From: Streptomyces sp. GESEQ-4 | Lineage (GTDB): Bacteria; Actinomycetota; Actinomycetes; Streptomycetales; Streptomycetaceae | Reading direction: 5' to 3' | DNA: 64,000 bases | Assembly (NCBI RefSeq): GCF_017948455.1 | Contig: NZ_JAFFSU010000001.1 | Span: 372,001-436,000 of the forward strand | Shown: positions 52,896 through 62,130 of the stretch, one piece after another | Position numbering within the stretch: position 1 is the first letter of the stretch | Layout: the number at the start of each line of letters is the position of its first letter | Made by a program: the position numbers and the translations under genes | Notes under the pieces: model-generated | Told to the model about the DNA's origin: nothing | Databases searched by the model: none | The model's input: the letters and a program-made list of their open reading frames with translations, nothing else

Positions 52896-54571
52896 TCAGA
52901 CCTGTCTCCGACCCGGTAGGCCTCGAAGTGCGCTGGGACCGGCTCGCCGCCGCCACCGACGAGGCGGCCTCCACGATGCTGCGCACGGCCTTCTCCACGA
53001 TCATCCGTGAGTCGAACGACTACACCGTGGTCCTGATGGACCGGGCGGGCCGCACGATGGCCGAGTCACGGGCGGGCATCCCCGCCTTCGCCGCCCTGAT
53101 GAGTTCGCTGACCGCGCTGGTCCTCGAACGGTTTCCGGCGGACGAGTGGCAGGACGGCGACAGCGTCATCACGAACGACCCGTGGATCGCCACCGGGCAC
53201 CTGCCCGACATCGCCATGATCTCCCCGGTCTTCCACCGAGGACGGCTCGTCGCGTTCTCGGGCACCGTGGCGCACTCACCGGACATCGGTGGCACACCCT
53301 CGATGAGCGCGACCGAGCTGATCTCCGAGGGCATCCTGATTCCTCCGCTGCGCCTGTTCCGGGCCGGACGGGTCGAGCAGGGTGTCAAGGACCTGCTGCT
53401 GGCGAACGTACGACTGGCGGACCAGGTGTGGGGCGACCTGGAGGCGCAGGCCGCGGCGCACGCCGTATGCCGCCGACGCGCCCGGGAGTTCCTCACCGAT
53501 TTCCGTGAGCCGGACTTCCAGGCGTTCGCGGCCCAGGTCCACGCGGTGACCGACGCCGCGATGCGGGCGGGCGTCCGCGACCTGCCCGACGGCGTCTACC
53601 GCGCCGCCCTGGACGCGGACGGCGTCGACGGCCACCCCACGCACATCGAGTGCGCGTTGACCGTGCGCGGCGAGGAGGTCGGGATCGACTACACCGGCAG
53701 CTCCCCCCAGGTGCCCTTCGCGACGAACTCGACGCTGAACTACACCCGCGCCTACTCCATGTATCCCCTGAAGATCCTGCTGGACCCGTCCACGCGGACC
53801 AACTGGGGTTCCTACCGGTCCATCCAGGTCACCGCGCCGCAGGGCACGATCGTCAACCCGAGGTTTCCCGCGCCCGTGGTGGCACGGCACCTCACCGGCC
53901 ACCTCCTGTCCTGCGCGGTGTACCAGGCACTGGCCCCGGTGCTGCCGGACCGTGTCATCGCCGACAGCGGCGGCGCCCCCGCCCTGCGGGTCCGCTTCGC
54001 GGGCATCGACGACTCCGGCCGGCCTTTCAGCCTCATGCTCTTCGCCAACGCGGGCATGGGCGCGGCCAAGGAGTCGGACGGGCTGTCCACCACCGCCTTC
54101 CCGACCAACTCGGGCGGCGGCAGCATCGAGGCCCTGGAGGCCGCGTCCCCGCTGCACTTCCTCCGCAAGGAGCTGCGCGCCGGATCGGGCGGACGGGGCC
54201 GACGCCGCGGAGGGCTGGGCCAGACCATCGAGGTCCGCAACCCGACGAGCCGGCCGGTGCAGATGGTGCTGCTCGGAGACCGCGCGCGGCATCCCGCGCT
54301 CGGCCTGGCCGGCGGCGAACCGGGTGCCACCGCACAGGTCGTCCTGGACTCCGGCGAACGCGTCCCGCTGAAGTCGATCTCACAGCTGGCCCCCGGCGCG
54401 TCGGTGGTCATCTCCTTCGCGGGCGGCGGCGGGTTCGGCCGGGCCGAGGAGCGCGAGCCCGAACTCCTGATCGCCGACGAGATCGCCGCCTACACCGTCC
54501 CAGCCCGTCAGCAGGACCCGCGCACAGCCCGGACGGCGGGCGGAAGCGCACGTGAGGAGGTGGACCGATGA
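52892..54571 (+). CDS. Hydantoinase B/oxoprolinase family protein
   Basis: A 559-residue HyuB-type subunit. It has TMLRTAFSTIIRESNDYTVV, NDPWIATGHLPDIAMISPVF, DYTGSSPQVPFATNSTLNY, FPTNSGGGSIEALEA and a C-terminal GGGGFGRAEERE. With HyuA it forms ATP-dependent amidohydrolases (hydantoin, 5-oxoproline) or acetone/acetophenone-carboxylase-like enzymes. ATG 52892 overlaps the preceding stop and its own stop overlaps hyuA, so all three proteins should be made in proportion. The true substrate is unknown. Confidence 0.9.
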   Translation: MIRPVSDPVGLEVRWDRLAAATDEAASTMLRTAFSTIIRESNDYTVVLMDRAGRTMAESRAGIPAFAALMSSLTALVLERFPADEWQDGDSVITNDPWIATGHLPDIAMISPVFHRGRLVAFSGTVAHSPDIGGTPSMSATELISEGILIPPLRLFRAGRVEQGVKDLLLANVRLADQVWGDLEAQAAAHAVCRRRAREFLTDFREPDFQAFAAQVHAVTDAAMRAGVRDLPDGVYRAALDADGVDGHPTHIECALTVRGEEVGIDYTGSSPQVPFATNSTLNYTRAYSMYPLKILLDPSTRTNWGSYRSIQVTAPQGTIVNPRFPAPVVARHLTGHLLSCAVYQALAPVLPDRVIADSGGAPALRVRFAGIDDSGRPFSLMLFANAGMGAAKESDGLSTTAFPTNSGGGSIEALEAASPLHFLRKELRAGSGGRGRRRGGLGQTIEVRNPTSRPVQMVLLGDRARHPALGLAGGEPGATAQVVLDSGERVPLKSISQLAPGASVVISFAGGGGFGRAEEREPELLIADEIAAYTVPARQQDPRTARTAGGSAREEVDR

Positions 54572-56652
54572 GCCGTACGGTCCGGATCGGCGTCGATGTC
54601 GGCGGAACGTTCACCGATCTGCTGCTGCACGACCCCCGCCGGGGACTGACCTGGCCCGGAAAGCTGCCCACCACGCCCCACGCCCCCAACGAGGCCATCA
54701 CCGCGGGGATCGCCCGCCTGCTGGAGGAGACGTCCACGGCCCCCGGCGACGTCGCGGGCATCGTGCACGGCACCACGCTGGTGACGAACACCCTGCTGGA
54801 ACGCACCGGAGCGGTCGTCGGCCTGCTGACCACCAGCGGGTTCAGCGACTCCCTCGAAATGGGGCGGGAGACGAGGTTCGACACCACCGACCTGCTCGCC
54901 CGGCCGGCCCAGCCGCTGGTACCGCGCCACCTGCGCCGCGGCGTACCCGGGAGGATCGCCGCGGACGGCCGTGAACTCGAACCGCTCGACGACCGCGCCG
55001 TCCTCACGGCGGTGCGGGACCTGGCGGAGCAGGGCATCGAAGCCCTGGCCGTGGCGCTGATGCACTCCTACCGCAACGCCGGGCACGAGCACCGAGTCCG
55101 GGACCTGGTGGCACGGGCCCACCCCGGCCTCCCCGTCACGATCTCCAGCGCCGTGGCCCCGGTCATCGGCGAGTACGAGCGGGCCGGCACCGCCTGCCTG
55201 AACGCGTACGTGCAGCCCCTGATGTCGCGCTACCTCGACGACCTGCGGGACGACCTGACCGCCATGGGGATCGACGCGCCCCTGCGCATCATGCTCTCCG
55301 GCGGCGGCGTCACCACCTTGGAGGACGCCAAGCGTTTCCCCGTACGGCTGCTCGAGTCGGGACCCGCGGCCGGTGCCATCGCCGCGGCCACCGTCGCCCG
55401 GGCGCTGGGGGAGGAGGATGTCGTCTCCTTCGACATGGGCGGCACGACGGCGAAGATCGCCGTCGTGCGGGGGGGCAGGCCCCGGCTCAAACACGACTTC
55501 GAGGCGGGGCGGGTCGACAAGTTCAAGCCCGGCTCGGGGCTGCCGGTGCGCCTGACCGTCGTCGACATGATCGAGATCGGTTCGGGAGGCGGCTCGATCG
55601 CGGCACCCGACGCACTCGGACTGCTCAAGGTGGGACCGCGCAGCGCCGGTTCGGTACCAGGCCCCGTCGCCTACGGGCGTGGGGGCGAGCGGCCCACCGT
55701 GACGGACGCCGACCTGGCGCTCGGCCACCTCGACGCGGAGAACTTCCTCGGCGGCGAGATGAGGCTGCGGACCCGCGAGGCCCACAAGGCGCTGACGCGT
55801 GAGGTGGCGGGCCCTCTGGGACTCGACACCACCGACGCCGCCGCCGGGATCGTCGAGGTCGTCACCGAAAGCATGGCCGCCGCCGCCCGTATGCACCTGT
55901 CCGAGCAGGGCAAGGACCCCGCCGACTTCGCGCTGCTGGCCTTCGGCGGAGCCGGGCCCGTCCACGCCTACGGACTGGCGAAGGCGCTGAAGATCCCCCG
56001 CGTGATCGTGCCGATGCGCGCCGGAGTCATGTCCGCCTGGGGGCTCCTGGCCGCCGCTCCGACGGTCGACGAGGTCCGCAGCCTGCCGTCGCCTCTCGCC
56101 GACGTCGACTGGGACCAGGTCGCCGCGCTGTACGGCGAGATGACGACCCGCGCCACCGAGACGCTCCAGCCGGCAGACCCGGAGCTGGTCCATGTCCGCC
56201 GCTCGGTCGACATGCGGTACCTCGGCCAGGGCTTCGAGATCGAGGTCGGCGTGTCCGAGCAGGACCTGGGCCCGGCCGGTCTCGGGCGCATCAGGACCGC
56301 CTTCGAGTCCACGTACCGCTCCGTGTTCGGTCGTTCTCTCGACGGGGCCGCCGAGGTCGTGAACTGGCGGCTCTCGATGCGACTGCCCGGTCATGAGATG
56401 TCGACTGAGGGCGGCCATGCACGAGGACCTGACGCGAGCCGCGGCGTACGGCCGGTCCACTTCCCCGGCCACGGGCTGCTTGAGGCCACGGTCTGGAACC
56501 GCCGCGCACTCACACCGGGAACGGAACTTCAGGGCCCGGCGATCTTCGAGGAACGCGAATCCTCCTGCTCCTTCGGGCCGGACTGCCGGATCCGGATCAC
56601 CGACGACCTGACCCTCGTGGCCGAGGTAACGCGAAGGGACGACCCCTCATGA
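54568..56652 (+). CDS. Hydantoinase A/oxoprolinase family protein
   Basis: A 694-residue HyuA-type subunit with an ASKHA ATPase fold. It has RIGVDVGGTFTDLLLHDPR, VHGTTLVTNTLLERTGA, SGPAAGAIAAATVARALG, VVSFDMGGTTAKIAVV and LLAFGGAGPVHAYGLAKAL. It phosphorylates or otherwise activates the substrate with ATP, and HyuB completes the reaction. The two genes are in the order hyuB-hyuA with a 4-nt overlap. The MFS transporter follows, also with a 4-nt overlap. Confidence 0.92.
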   Translation: MSRTVRIGVDVGGTFTDLLLHDPRRGLTWPGKLPTTPHAPNEAITAGIARLLEETSTAPGDVAGIVHGTTLVTNTLLERTGAVVGLLTTSGFSDSLEMGRETRFDTTDLLARPAQPLVPRHLRRGVPGRIAADGRELEPLDDRAVLTAVRDLAEQGIEALAVALMHSYRNAGHEHRVRDLVARAHPGLPVTISSAVAPVIGEYERAGTACLNAYVQPLMSRYLDDLRDDLTAMGIDAPLRIMLSGGGVTTLEDAKRFPVRLLESGPAAGAIAAATVARALGEEDVVSFDMGGTTAKIAVVRGGRPRLKHDFEAGRVDKFKPGSGLPVRLTVVDMIEIGSGGGSIAAPDALGLLKVGPRSAGSVPGPVAYGRGGERPTVTDADLALGHLDAENFLGGEMRLRTREAHKALTREVAGPLGLDTTDAAAGIVEVVTESMAAAARMHLSEQGKDPADFALLAFGGAGPVHAYGLAKALKIPRVIVPMRAGVMSAWGLLAAAPTVDEVRSLPSPLADVDWDQVAALYGEMTTRATETLQPADPELVHVRRSVDMRYLGQGFEIEVGVSEQDLGPAGLGRIRTAFESTYRSVFGRSLDGAAEVVNWRLSMRLPGHEMSTEGGHARGPDASRGVRPVHFPGHGLLEATVWNRRALTPGTELQGPAIFEERESSCSFGPDCRIRITDDLTLVAEVTRRDDPS

Positions 56653-57923
56653 CGACGACGTCAGTAGGGCAGCGCACACGGACCCGGCGCATCACGTTCC
56701 TGGTCGCTCTCGCGGTCTTCGCGCAGGAGTCGACCTGGAACTTCTACGAATCCCAGGTTCCGCCGCTGCTGCGGGAGCACCTCGACAGCGCGGCCGTGGT
56801 GGGCCTGCTGATGGGCATGGACAACCTGCTGGGCATCTTCATCCAGCCGTGGATCGGCAACCGGTCCGACCGGACGAGGACCTCCTGGGGACGACGGATG
56901 CCCTACCTGGTGGTCGGGATGCCGATCGCCGCCGCGCTGTTCCTCATCATCCCGCACAGCGCGGCCTCCCTGCCGCTCCTGATCGCGGTGATGTTCTCCT
57001 ACGCGCTCGTCGCCAACACCTTCAAGCCGATCGCCGAGGCGCTCGTACCGGACTTCATCGCACCCGAGCGACGCAGCCGGGCCAACGCCGCGGTCAAGAT
57101 CGCCTCCAGCATCACGGCCATCGTCGCCGCGCTCATCAGCATCTTCCTGATCGACAACCACCTGAGCCTCGCGTTCGCGATCCCCGCGATCATCATGCTG
57201 ATCTCGATCGGGGTGCTCGCGGCCACCGTGCGCGACAGCCGGTCCCCGGCCTACCAGGCGGCGGTGGCCGAGAGCGATGGGAAGCACGGCGCCCAGCGCC
57301 GCGAGCCACGGGTCCGGGACACCTTCGTCGAGATCCTCAAGGACAGCGACCGTAGCCGGCTCCTGCTCCTGGTCGCGATCCTCCTCTTCGGCAGTGCGTG
57401 GGCCGCGTCCCGGTCGCTGATCACGCCGTACGGGATGGAAGCCCTCGACATGTCGAAGGGGGCCGCCGGCGGTCTCACCCTGCCCGGCGGTGTCGCCTTC
57501 ATCCTCGCGGCCTACCCGGCGGCCGTGCTCGCCGAGCGCTACGGACGGCTCCGGGTCATGGCCGTGGGCATGTCGGTCTTCGCCGGTGCCATGGTGCTGG
57601 GGACGCTCATCCAGACCCCGACGGGGGCCACCGTGGCCCTGTGCCTCGGGGCGGCCGGCGCCACCTGCTTCCTGGTCAACGCGGTGGTCGTCCTGTGGAA
57701 CCTCGCACCCTCGGCGCGGGTCTTCGGAACCTACGCCGGTATCTACACCGTCGGCTGGGCCTGCGGCGGCTTCCTGGGCCCGGCGGTGGTCGGCGGGATG
57801 GTCGACATCACCGGCTGGCCCCTGATGCTCACCGACATCGCCATCGTCGCCACGCTGTCGATCATCGTCGTGGCCAGGATCAGTGTGCTGCAGCGGCGCA
57901 CCGCCCTGACGCTCGCCAAGTGA
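56649..57923 (+). CDS. MFS transporter, module 2
   Basis: A 424-residue, 12-helix transporter homologous to the module 1 transporter. It has AVFAQESTWNFYESQVP, LLMGMDNLLGIFIQPWIGN, LITPYGMEALDMSKGAAGGL and YAGIYTVGWACGGFLGP. Both start with the same unusual FAQESxWNFY element. It is expected to import the compound broken down by the module. ATG 56649 overlaps hyuA by 4 nt; the next gene starts 61 nt after its stop. Confidence 0.88.
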   Translation: MTTTSVGQRTRTRRITFLVALAVFAQESTWNFYESQVPPLLREHLDSAAVVGLLMGMDNLLGIFIQPWIGNRSDRTRTSWGRRMPYLVVGMPIAAALFLIIPHSAASLPLLIAVMFSYALVANTFKPIAEALVPDFIAPERRSRANAAVKIASSITAIVAALISIFLIDNHLSLAFAIPAIIMLISIGVLAATVRDSRSPAYQAAVAESDGKHGAQRREPRVRDTFVEILKDSDRSRLLLLVAILLFGSAWAASRSLITPYGMEALDMSKGAAGGLTLPGGVAFILAAYPAAVLAERYGRLRVMAVGMSVFAGAMVLGTLIQTPTGATVALCLGAAGATCFLVNAVVVLWNLAPSARVFGTYAGIYTVGWACGGFLGPAVVGGMVDITGWPLMLTDIAIVATLSIIVVARISVLQRRTALTLAK

Positions 57924-57984
57924 CCAGCCCATCCCCGCAGCCCGGCACGAGCCCAGCGACGGGCGCCGCCAGAGACGAGGAACT

Positions 57985-60378
57985 GTGCCCCGCATCCTGA
58001 TCACCACGGACTACCTGCGGCCCGGCGACGAGGTCGATCACTGTCTCCGGGCGCACGGCCACACGACGGTGCACGCCCCCCTGGCCGGCCGAGGCGGCTG
58101 CGATCAGCTCGTCGCAGCCCTCGACGGGATCGACGCGGCGCTCGTCGGCCATGAGCCCCTGACCGCCCAGGTCCTCGCCGAGGCTCCCCGCCTGCGCGCC
58201 ATCGTGCGCACCGGCGTCGGCTACGACTCGATCGACATCGTCGCCGCGGGCCGGCTCGGCATCACGGTGAGCAACCTGCCGGGGATCAACGCGAACGCCG
58301 TGGCGGAGTACACCCTCGGCCTGCTGCTGGCGGCGGCGCGGCGACTGGTGCAGAGCGCGGTGGGCGTCGTGGCCGGCCGGTGGCCGCGGGAGGACGGTCA
58401 CGAGTTGCGCGGGTCGGTGCTCGGCCTGATCGGATACGGGGCGGCAGCGCGGGCCGTGGTGCCGCTGGCGCAGGCCTTCGGCATGGAGGTGCTCTGCACG
58501 ACCGGTGTGCCTAAGGACGAGCGGTCGGATCCGTCGGTGCGGTTCGTCGCGCTCCCCGAGCTGCTGGCGGCATCCGACTACGTGTCGGTGCACACCGCGC
58601 TGACGGACCGCACCCGAGGTCTCCTGGACGCCGCCGCCTTCCGGCGGATGAAGTCGACGGCGGTGCTGGTCAACACCGCGCGGGGCGCCGTCGTCGACGA
58701 ACGGGCCCTCGCCGACGCCGTGCGCGGCGGCGAGATCGCCGCGGCGGCCCTGGACGTGGTGAGCGAGGAGCCGCTTCCGGCCGACAGCCCGCTGCGGGAC
58801 GTCGAGGGAATCGTCGTCTTCTCCCACCTCGCGGGCCAGACCGCCGAAGCCCGTGCCGCCGCCGGCCTTGAGGGGGCGGCCGAGGTGGTGGCCGCCCTCG
58901 CGGGCCGCCCCCGGTTCGCGGTCAACGCCCACCTGCTGCCCGACACCAACAAGGAACCCGCCACATGCCCGGCACCGACAAGGAAGAGGAACATGGACAA
59001 CGAACGGGTTGACCAGGTCAAAGTCCTGGCACCGACCGGCATGCTCGGAGCCGGCTTCCCCGAAGCCACGATCGAGCGCGGTCTGGCGCTCGGCGCCGAC
59101 GTCATCTCCGTCGACGGGGGCAGCACCGACTCCGGTCCCCACTATCTCGGCGCGTCGCAGCCCAAGACCACGCGCGCCGCGGTCGCCCGTGACCTGCGCA
59201 TGCTGCTCAAGGCCGCGGCAGGTGCCGGAATCCCGCTGATCGTGGGCTCGTGCGGCACCAGCGGCACCGACTCCGGTGTCGACTGGGTCGCCGGTATCGT
59301 CGCCGACGTCCTGGCGGCCGAGGGCCTCGATCTTCGCGTGGCCCGTATCTACAGCGAGCAGAGCGCCGACACGCTCCTGGAGCGCCTGGACGAGGGCCGG
59401 ATCCATGCCCTGCCCCCGCTGGGCGAACTGGAGCCGGAGACGCTGCGAAGCTGCACGCACATCGTGGGCGCGATGGGGCACGAGCCGATCGTCGCCGCGC
59501 TCGAGGCCGGTGCCCAGGTCGTGCTCGCCGGTCGCGCCACCGACACCGCCATCGCCGCCGCCTACCCGCTGATGAAGGGGATGCCGGCCGGGCCGACTTG
59601 GCACGGTGCCAAGATCATCGAATGCGGCGGGCAGTGCACCAGCGATCCGCGGGCGGGTGGGGTGCTGGCCACCATCGACGCCGACGGCTTCACCATCGAG
59701 CCGCTCGATCCGACCGTCGCCTGCACACCGATCCTGGTCGCCGCCCACATGCTCTACGAGACGGTGAACCCGTTCGAGATGCGTGAGCCGGACGGCACCC
59801 TGGACGTCCGTGAGTCCGTCTACACCGCCCTGGACGACCGCACCGTGCGGGTCGAGGGTTCGCGGTTCCATGTCGCCGACCAGCACACCATCAAGCTCGA
59901 AGGTGCCCGGATCACCGGCTACGAGACGATGTCGTTCAGCGCGATCCGGGATCCGCACATCCTCGCGAACATCGAGGACTGGGCCGAGCTCATGCGCACG
60001 ATGATCAGGCAGCGGGTGGCGCAGACGACAGGCCTGGGCGAGGACAAGTACGCCTTCGATCTGCGCCTGTACGGCCACAACGCCGTTCTCGGTGATCTCG
60101 ATCCGGCAGCGGGTCCGCCTCGCGAGGTAGGAGTCATGCTCCTCGTCAACGCGCCGGACCAGAGCACCGCCACCGCCGTCGCGAAGATCGCCAACCCCTT
60201 GATGCTTCATCTGCCGACGCCCGACATGGACTACCTGCCGAGCCTGGCGTTCGCCACCTCACCGGCCGAGGTCGAGCGCGGTCCGGCGTACGAGTTCGTG
60301 CTCAACCACGTCGTCGACACCCTCACCCCCACCGACATGTTCCGCACCGAGTTCGAGGAGGCCTCCCACCATGGCTGA
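57985..60378 (+). CDS. Fusion ORF: D-2-hydroxyacid dehydrogenase + AtuA/DUF1446 domain
   Basis: A single 797-codon frame from GTG 57985. Residues 1-320 are a D-isomer 2-hydroxyacid dehydrogenase of the SerA type: VRTGVGYDSIDIVAAGRLG, SVLGLIGYGAAARAVVPLAQ, NTARGAVVDERALADAVRGG and the catalytic EEP/HLAGQTAEA. Residues 337-797 are an AtuA domain (VLAPTGMLGAGFPE, VDGGSTDSGPHYLG, GSCGTSGTDSGVDW, LAGRATDTAIAAAYP). No stop separates them; the joint PDTNKEPATCPAPTRKRN looks like untranslated spacer read in frame. A strong ribosome binding site before an internal ATG (58993) suggests the AtuA part can also be made alone. A fused protein, two proteins, or both are possible. Confidence 0.8.
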   Translation: MPRILITTDYLRPGDEVDHCLRAHGHTTVHAPLAGRGGCDQLVAALDGIDAALVGHEPLTAQVLAEAPRLRAIVRTGVGYDSIDIVAAGRLGITVSNLPGINANAVAEYTLGLLLAAARRLVQSAVGVVAGRWPREDGHELRGSVLGLIGYGAAARAVVPLAQAFGMEVLCTTGVPKDERSDPSVRFVALPELLAASDYVSVHTALTDRTRGLLDAAAFRRMKSTAVLVNTARGAVVDERALADAVRGGEIAAAALDVVSEEPLPADSPLRDVEGIVVFSHLAGQTAEARAAAGLEGAAEVVAALAGRPRFAVNAHLLPDTNKEPATCPAPTRKRNMDNERVDQVKVLAPTGMLGAGFPEATIERGLALGADVISVDGGSTDSGPHYLGASQPKTTRAAVARDLRMLLKAAAGAGIPLIVGSCGTSGTDSGVDWVAGIVADVLAAEGLDLRVARIYSEQSADTLLERLDEGRIHALPPLGELEPETLRSCTHIVGAMGHEPIVAALEAGAQVVLAGRATDTAIAAAYPLMKGMPAGPTWHGAKIIECGGQCTSDPRAGGVLATIDADGFTIEPLDPTVACTPILVAAHMLYETVNPFEMREPDGTLDVRESVYTALDDRTVRVEGSRFHVADQHTIKLEGARITGYETMSFSAIRDPHILANIEDWAELMRTMIRQRVAQTTGLGEDKYAFDLRLYGHNAVLGDLDPAAGPPREVGVMLLVNAPDQSTATAVAKIANPLMLHLPTPDMDYLPSLAFATSPAEVERGPAYEFVLNHVVDTLTPTDMFRTEFEEASHHG
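58993..60378 (+). CDS. AtuA/DUF1446 protein, module 2 (alternative internal start)
   Basis: This is the C-terminal 461 residues of the 57985-60378 frame. ATG 58993 is preceded by AAGGAAGAGGA, a near-ideal ribosome binding site, and gives MDNERVDQVKVLAPTGMLG, aligned with the N-terminus of the separate module 1 protein (MELRILAPTGALG). It is listed separately because independent translation is plausible. It overlaps the DUF4387 gene by 8 nt, as AtuA-DUF4387 pairs commonly do. The role is as for module 1: a likely enzyme core with DUF4387, reaction unknown. Confidence 0.5.
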   Translation: MDNERVDQVKVLAPTGMLGAGFPEATIERGLALGADVISVDGGSTDSGPHYLGASQPKTTRAAVARDLRMLLKAAAGAGIPLIVGSCGTSGTDSGVDWVAGIVADVLAAEGLDLRVARIYSEQSADTLLERLDEGRIHALPPLGELEPETLRSCTHIVGAMGHEPIVAALEAGAQVVLAGRATDTAIAAAYPLMKGMPAGPTWHGAKIIECGGQCTSDPRAGGVLATIDADGFTIEPLDPTVACTPILVAAHMLYETVNPFEMREPDGTLDVRESVYTALDDRTVRVEGSRFHVADQHTIKLEGARITGYETMSFSAIRDPHILANIEDWAELMRTMIRQRVAQTTGLGEDKYAFDLRLYGHNAVLGDLDPAAGPPREVGVMLLVNAPDQSTATAVAKIANPLMLHLPTPDMDYLPSLAFATSPAEVERGPAYEFVLNHVVDTLTPTDMFRTEFEEASHHG

Positions 60379-60700
60379 GACCGCCCCCACCACCCTGGGC
60401 GACCTGGCGTACGAGGTCCGGTCCAAGAACGCCGGGCCCTTCTGGGTCACCATGGAACTGTTCATGCGTGACGCGGACGGCTATCGCATCGCCGCCGACG
60501 AGACGTTCCTCAGCGAGGCCACGGTCGCCCGGCTCTACGGACTCGACGAGACCGACGTGCAGATGTTCCGCATCCCGTCCCTGAACGTCGTGAAGATCTC
60601 TTTCCCGCGTCCCGTCAGCCAGGCGTCGCTGCGCGACCGTGACGTCCACTCCGGTCAGCACCATGTGCCGCTGGCAGTACTGCCCGTGCCCACCACCTGA
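60371..60700 (+). CDS. DUF4387 protein, module 2
   Basis: A 109-residue DUF4387 protein. LAYEVRSKNAGPFWVTMELF and VVKISFPRPVSQASLRDRDV match the module 1 homologue (LVRSKNAGPF..., KVSLPRPTVQGDLHDSD). The start overlaps the AtuA domain by 8 nt, indicating translational coupling. The secreted hydrolase gene follows after 12 nt, with AAGGAG before its TTG start. Confidence 0.88.
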   Translation: MAETAPTTLGDLAYEVRSKNAGPFWVTMELFMRDADGYRIAADETFLSEATVARLYGLDETDVQMFRIPSLNVVKISFPRPVSQASLRDRDVHSGQHHVPLAVLPVPTT

Positions 60701-60712
60701 AGGAGCAGTTCC

Positions 60713-62116
60713 TTGAACACGGCAACGCTGACGGCACTGCTCGCGGCCGCGGTCGTGGGCACGCTCGGCACTGCGCCCGCCGCCCCGGCCGACACCACGC
60801 GGCCCGCTGCGGCCACCTGTCCGGCCGGCCTGGAGGGGAAGGCCGGCTGCTACACCGGCCGGGATGCCAACGGCGCGTACTACACGATGGCCGTCCCGAA
60901 ACACTGGAACGGTTCCCTCGTCGTCCACGCCCACGGCGGTCCTGACTTCTCCTACGACGAGTCCACCACCACCGAGGACCTGGAGCGCTGGGCGGTCATG
61001 GTCGACGAAGGCTATGCCTGGGTGGGCTCCTCGTACCGGCGAGGCGGCTACGGAGTCAGAATGGCCGCCGCCGACACGGAGAACATACGCCGCTTGTTCG
61101 TCCACCACTTCGGCCGCCCCGACCGCACCTACCTCCATGGCCAGTCCTGGGGCGGCAATGTCGCCGCCAAGGTCGCCGAGACCCACGGCGAGAAGCGCGG
61201 TACCTACGACGGAGTCCTGCTGACCAACGGCTTCCTGGCCGGCGGCTCGCGCGGCTACGACACGCGCGTGGACCTGCGGATGGTCTACCAGTACTACTGC
61301 CGCAACCTGCCCCGTCCCACCGAGCCGCAGTACCCGCTGTGGCAAGGACTGCCCGCGGACTCCACGATGACACCCGACGACGTCCACGGCCGGCTCCAGG
61401 AGTGCACCGGCATCGACTCCGACCCGGCGGACCGGACCGCGGAGCAGCAGCGCGACCTCGACGACATCCTGGCGGTCACCCGCATCCCGGAACACTCACT
61501 GGCCACGAACATGCAGTACGCGGCCTTCCTCGTCCAGGACATCGTGGCCAACCGGCTCGACGGCCGTAACCCGTTCAGCAACCGCGGGGTGCGCTACGAC
61601 GGTTCGCGCGACGACAAGGCACTCAACGCCGGCGTGGCACGCTTCTCGGCCGATCCCACCGCACGCCGCGACCTCTCCTACGACAGCGACCTCACCGGAC
61701 GGATCGCACTCCCGGTCCTCACGCTGCACGCGATCGACGACCCACAGGTCTTCGTCGAGCACGAGGCGGCCTATCGTGCCACGGTCCAGGCCGCCGATCG
61801 AGGCGAGAACCTCGTCCAGACCTTCACAAGGGAGAGCGAGCACAGCACGCTCAGCAACGCCGAGTACGCCAACTCCCTGGCGGCTCTGGACACATGGGCG
61901 CGCACCGGCCGGAAGCCCACCCCCAGTTCCATCGCGCGTGCGTGCGGCGCGTTCGACACCACCTACGGAGAGGGCTGCTTCTACGATCCGGCGTTCCGCC
62001 CCGCGCCGTTCGCCACGAAGGTCCGCCCCCGGCCCGGTGGCCTCCACTGGCCCGCCATGTCCGCCACGCAGGAACACGTGTGGAGCCGCATCGACGGCGT
62101 GGGCATCACGCCCTGA
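60713..62116 (+). CDS. Secreted alpha/beta hydrolase, module 2
   Basis: A 467-residue exported hydrolase starting at TTG 60713 behind GAAGGAG. A Sec signal peptide (TALLAAAVVGTLGTAPAAPA) is followed by a two-Cys segment and an alpha/beta-hydrolase core. VVHAHGGPDFSYDE forms the oxyanion area, the nucleophile elbow is YLHGQSWGGNVAAK (GxSxG), and VLTLHAIDDP and ESEHSTL hold the likely Asp and His. Extracellular cleavage of an ester or similar polymer would supply the module's substrate. The specificity cannot be read from sequence. It is the last gene of the operon and converges on the sugar dehydrogenase. Confidence 0.82.
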   Translation: MNTATLTALLAAAVVGTLGTAPAAPADTTRPAAATCPAGLEGKAGCYTGRDANGAYYTMAVPKHWNGSLVVHAHGGPDFSYDESTTTEDLERWAVMVDEGYAWVGSSYRRGGYGVRMAAADTENIRRLFVHHFGRPDRTYLHGQSWGGNVAAKVAETHGEKRGTYDGVLLTNGFLAGGSRGYDTRVDLRMVYQYYCRNLPRPTEPQYPLWQGLPADSTMTPDDVHGRLQECTGIDSDPADRTAEQQRDLDDILAVTRIPEHSLATNMQYAAFLVQDIVANRLDGRNPFSNRGVRYDGSRDDKALNAGVARFSADPTARRDLSYDSDLTGRIALPVLTLHAIDDPQVFVEHEAAYRATVQAADRGENLVQTFTRESEHSTLSNAEYANSLAALDTWARTGRKPTPSSIARACGAFDTTYGEGCFYDPAFRPAPFATKVRPRPGGLHWPAMSATQEHVWSRIDGVGITP

Positions 62117-62130
62117 GGGCTGACTTGTTG

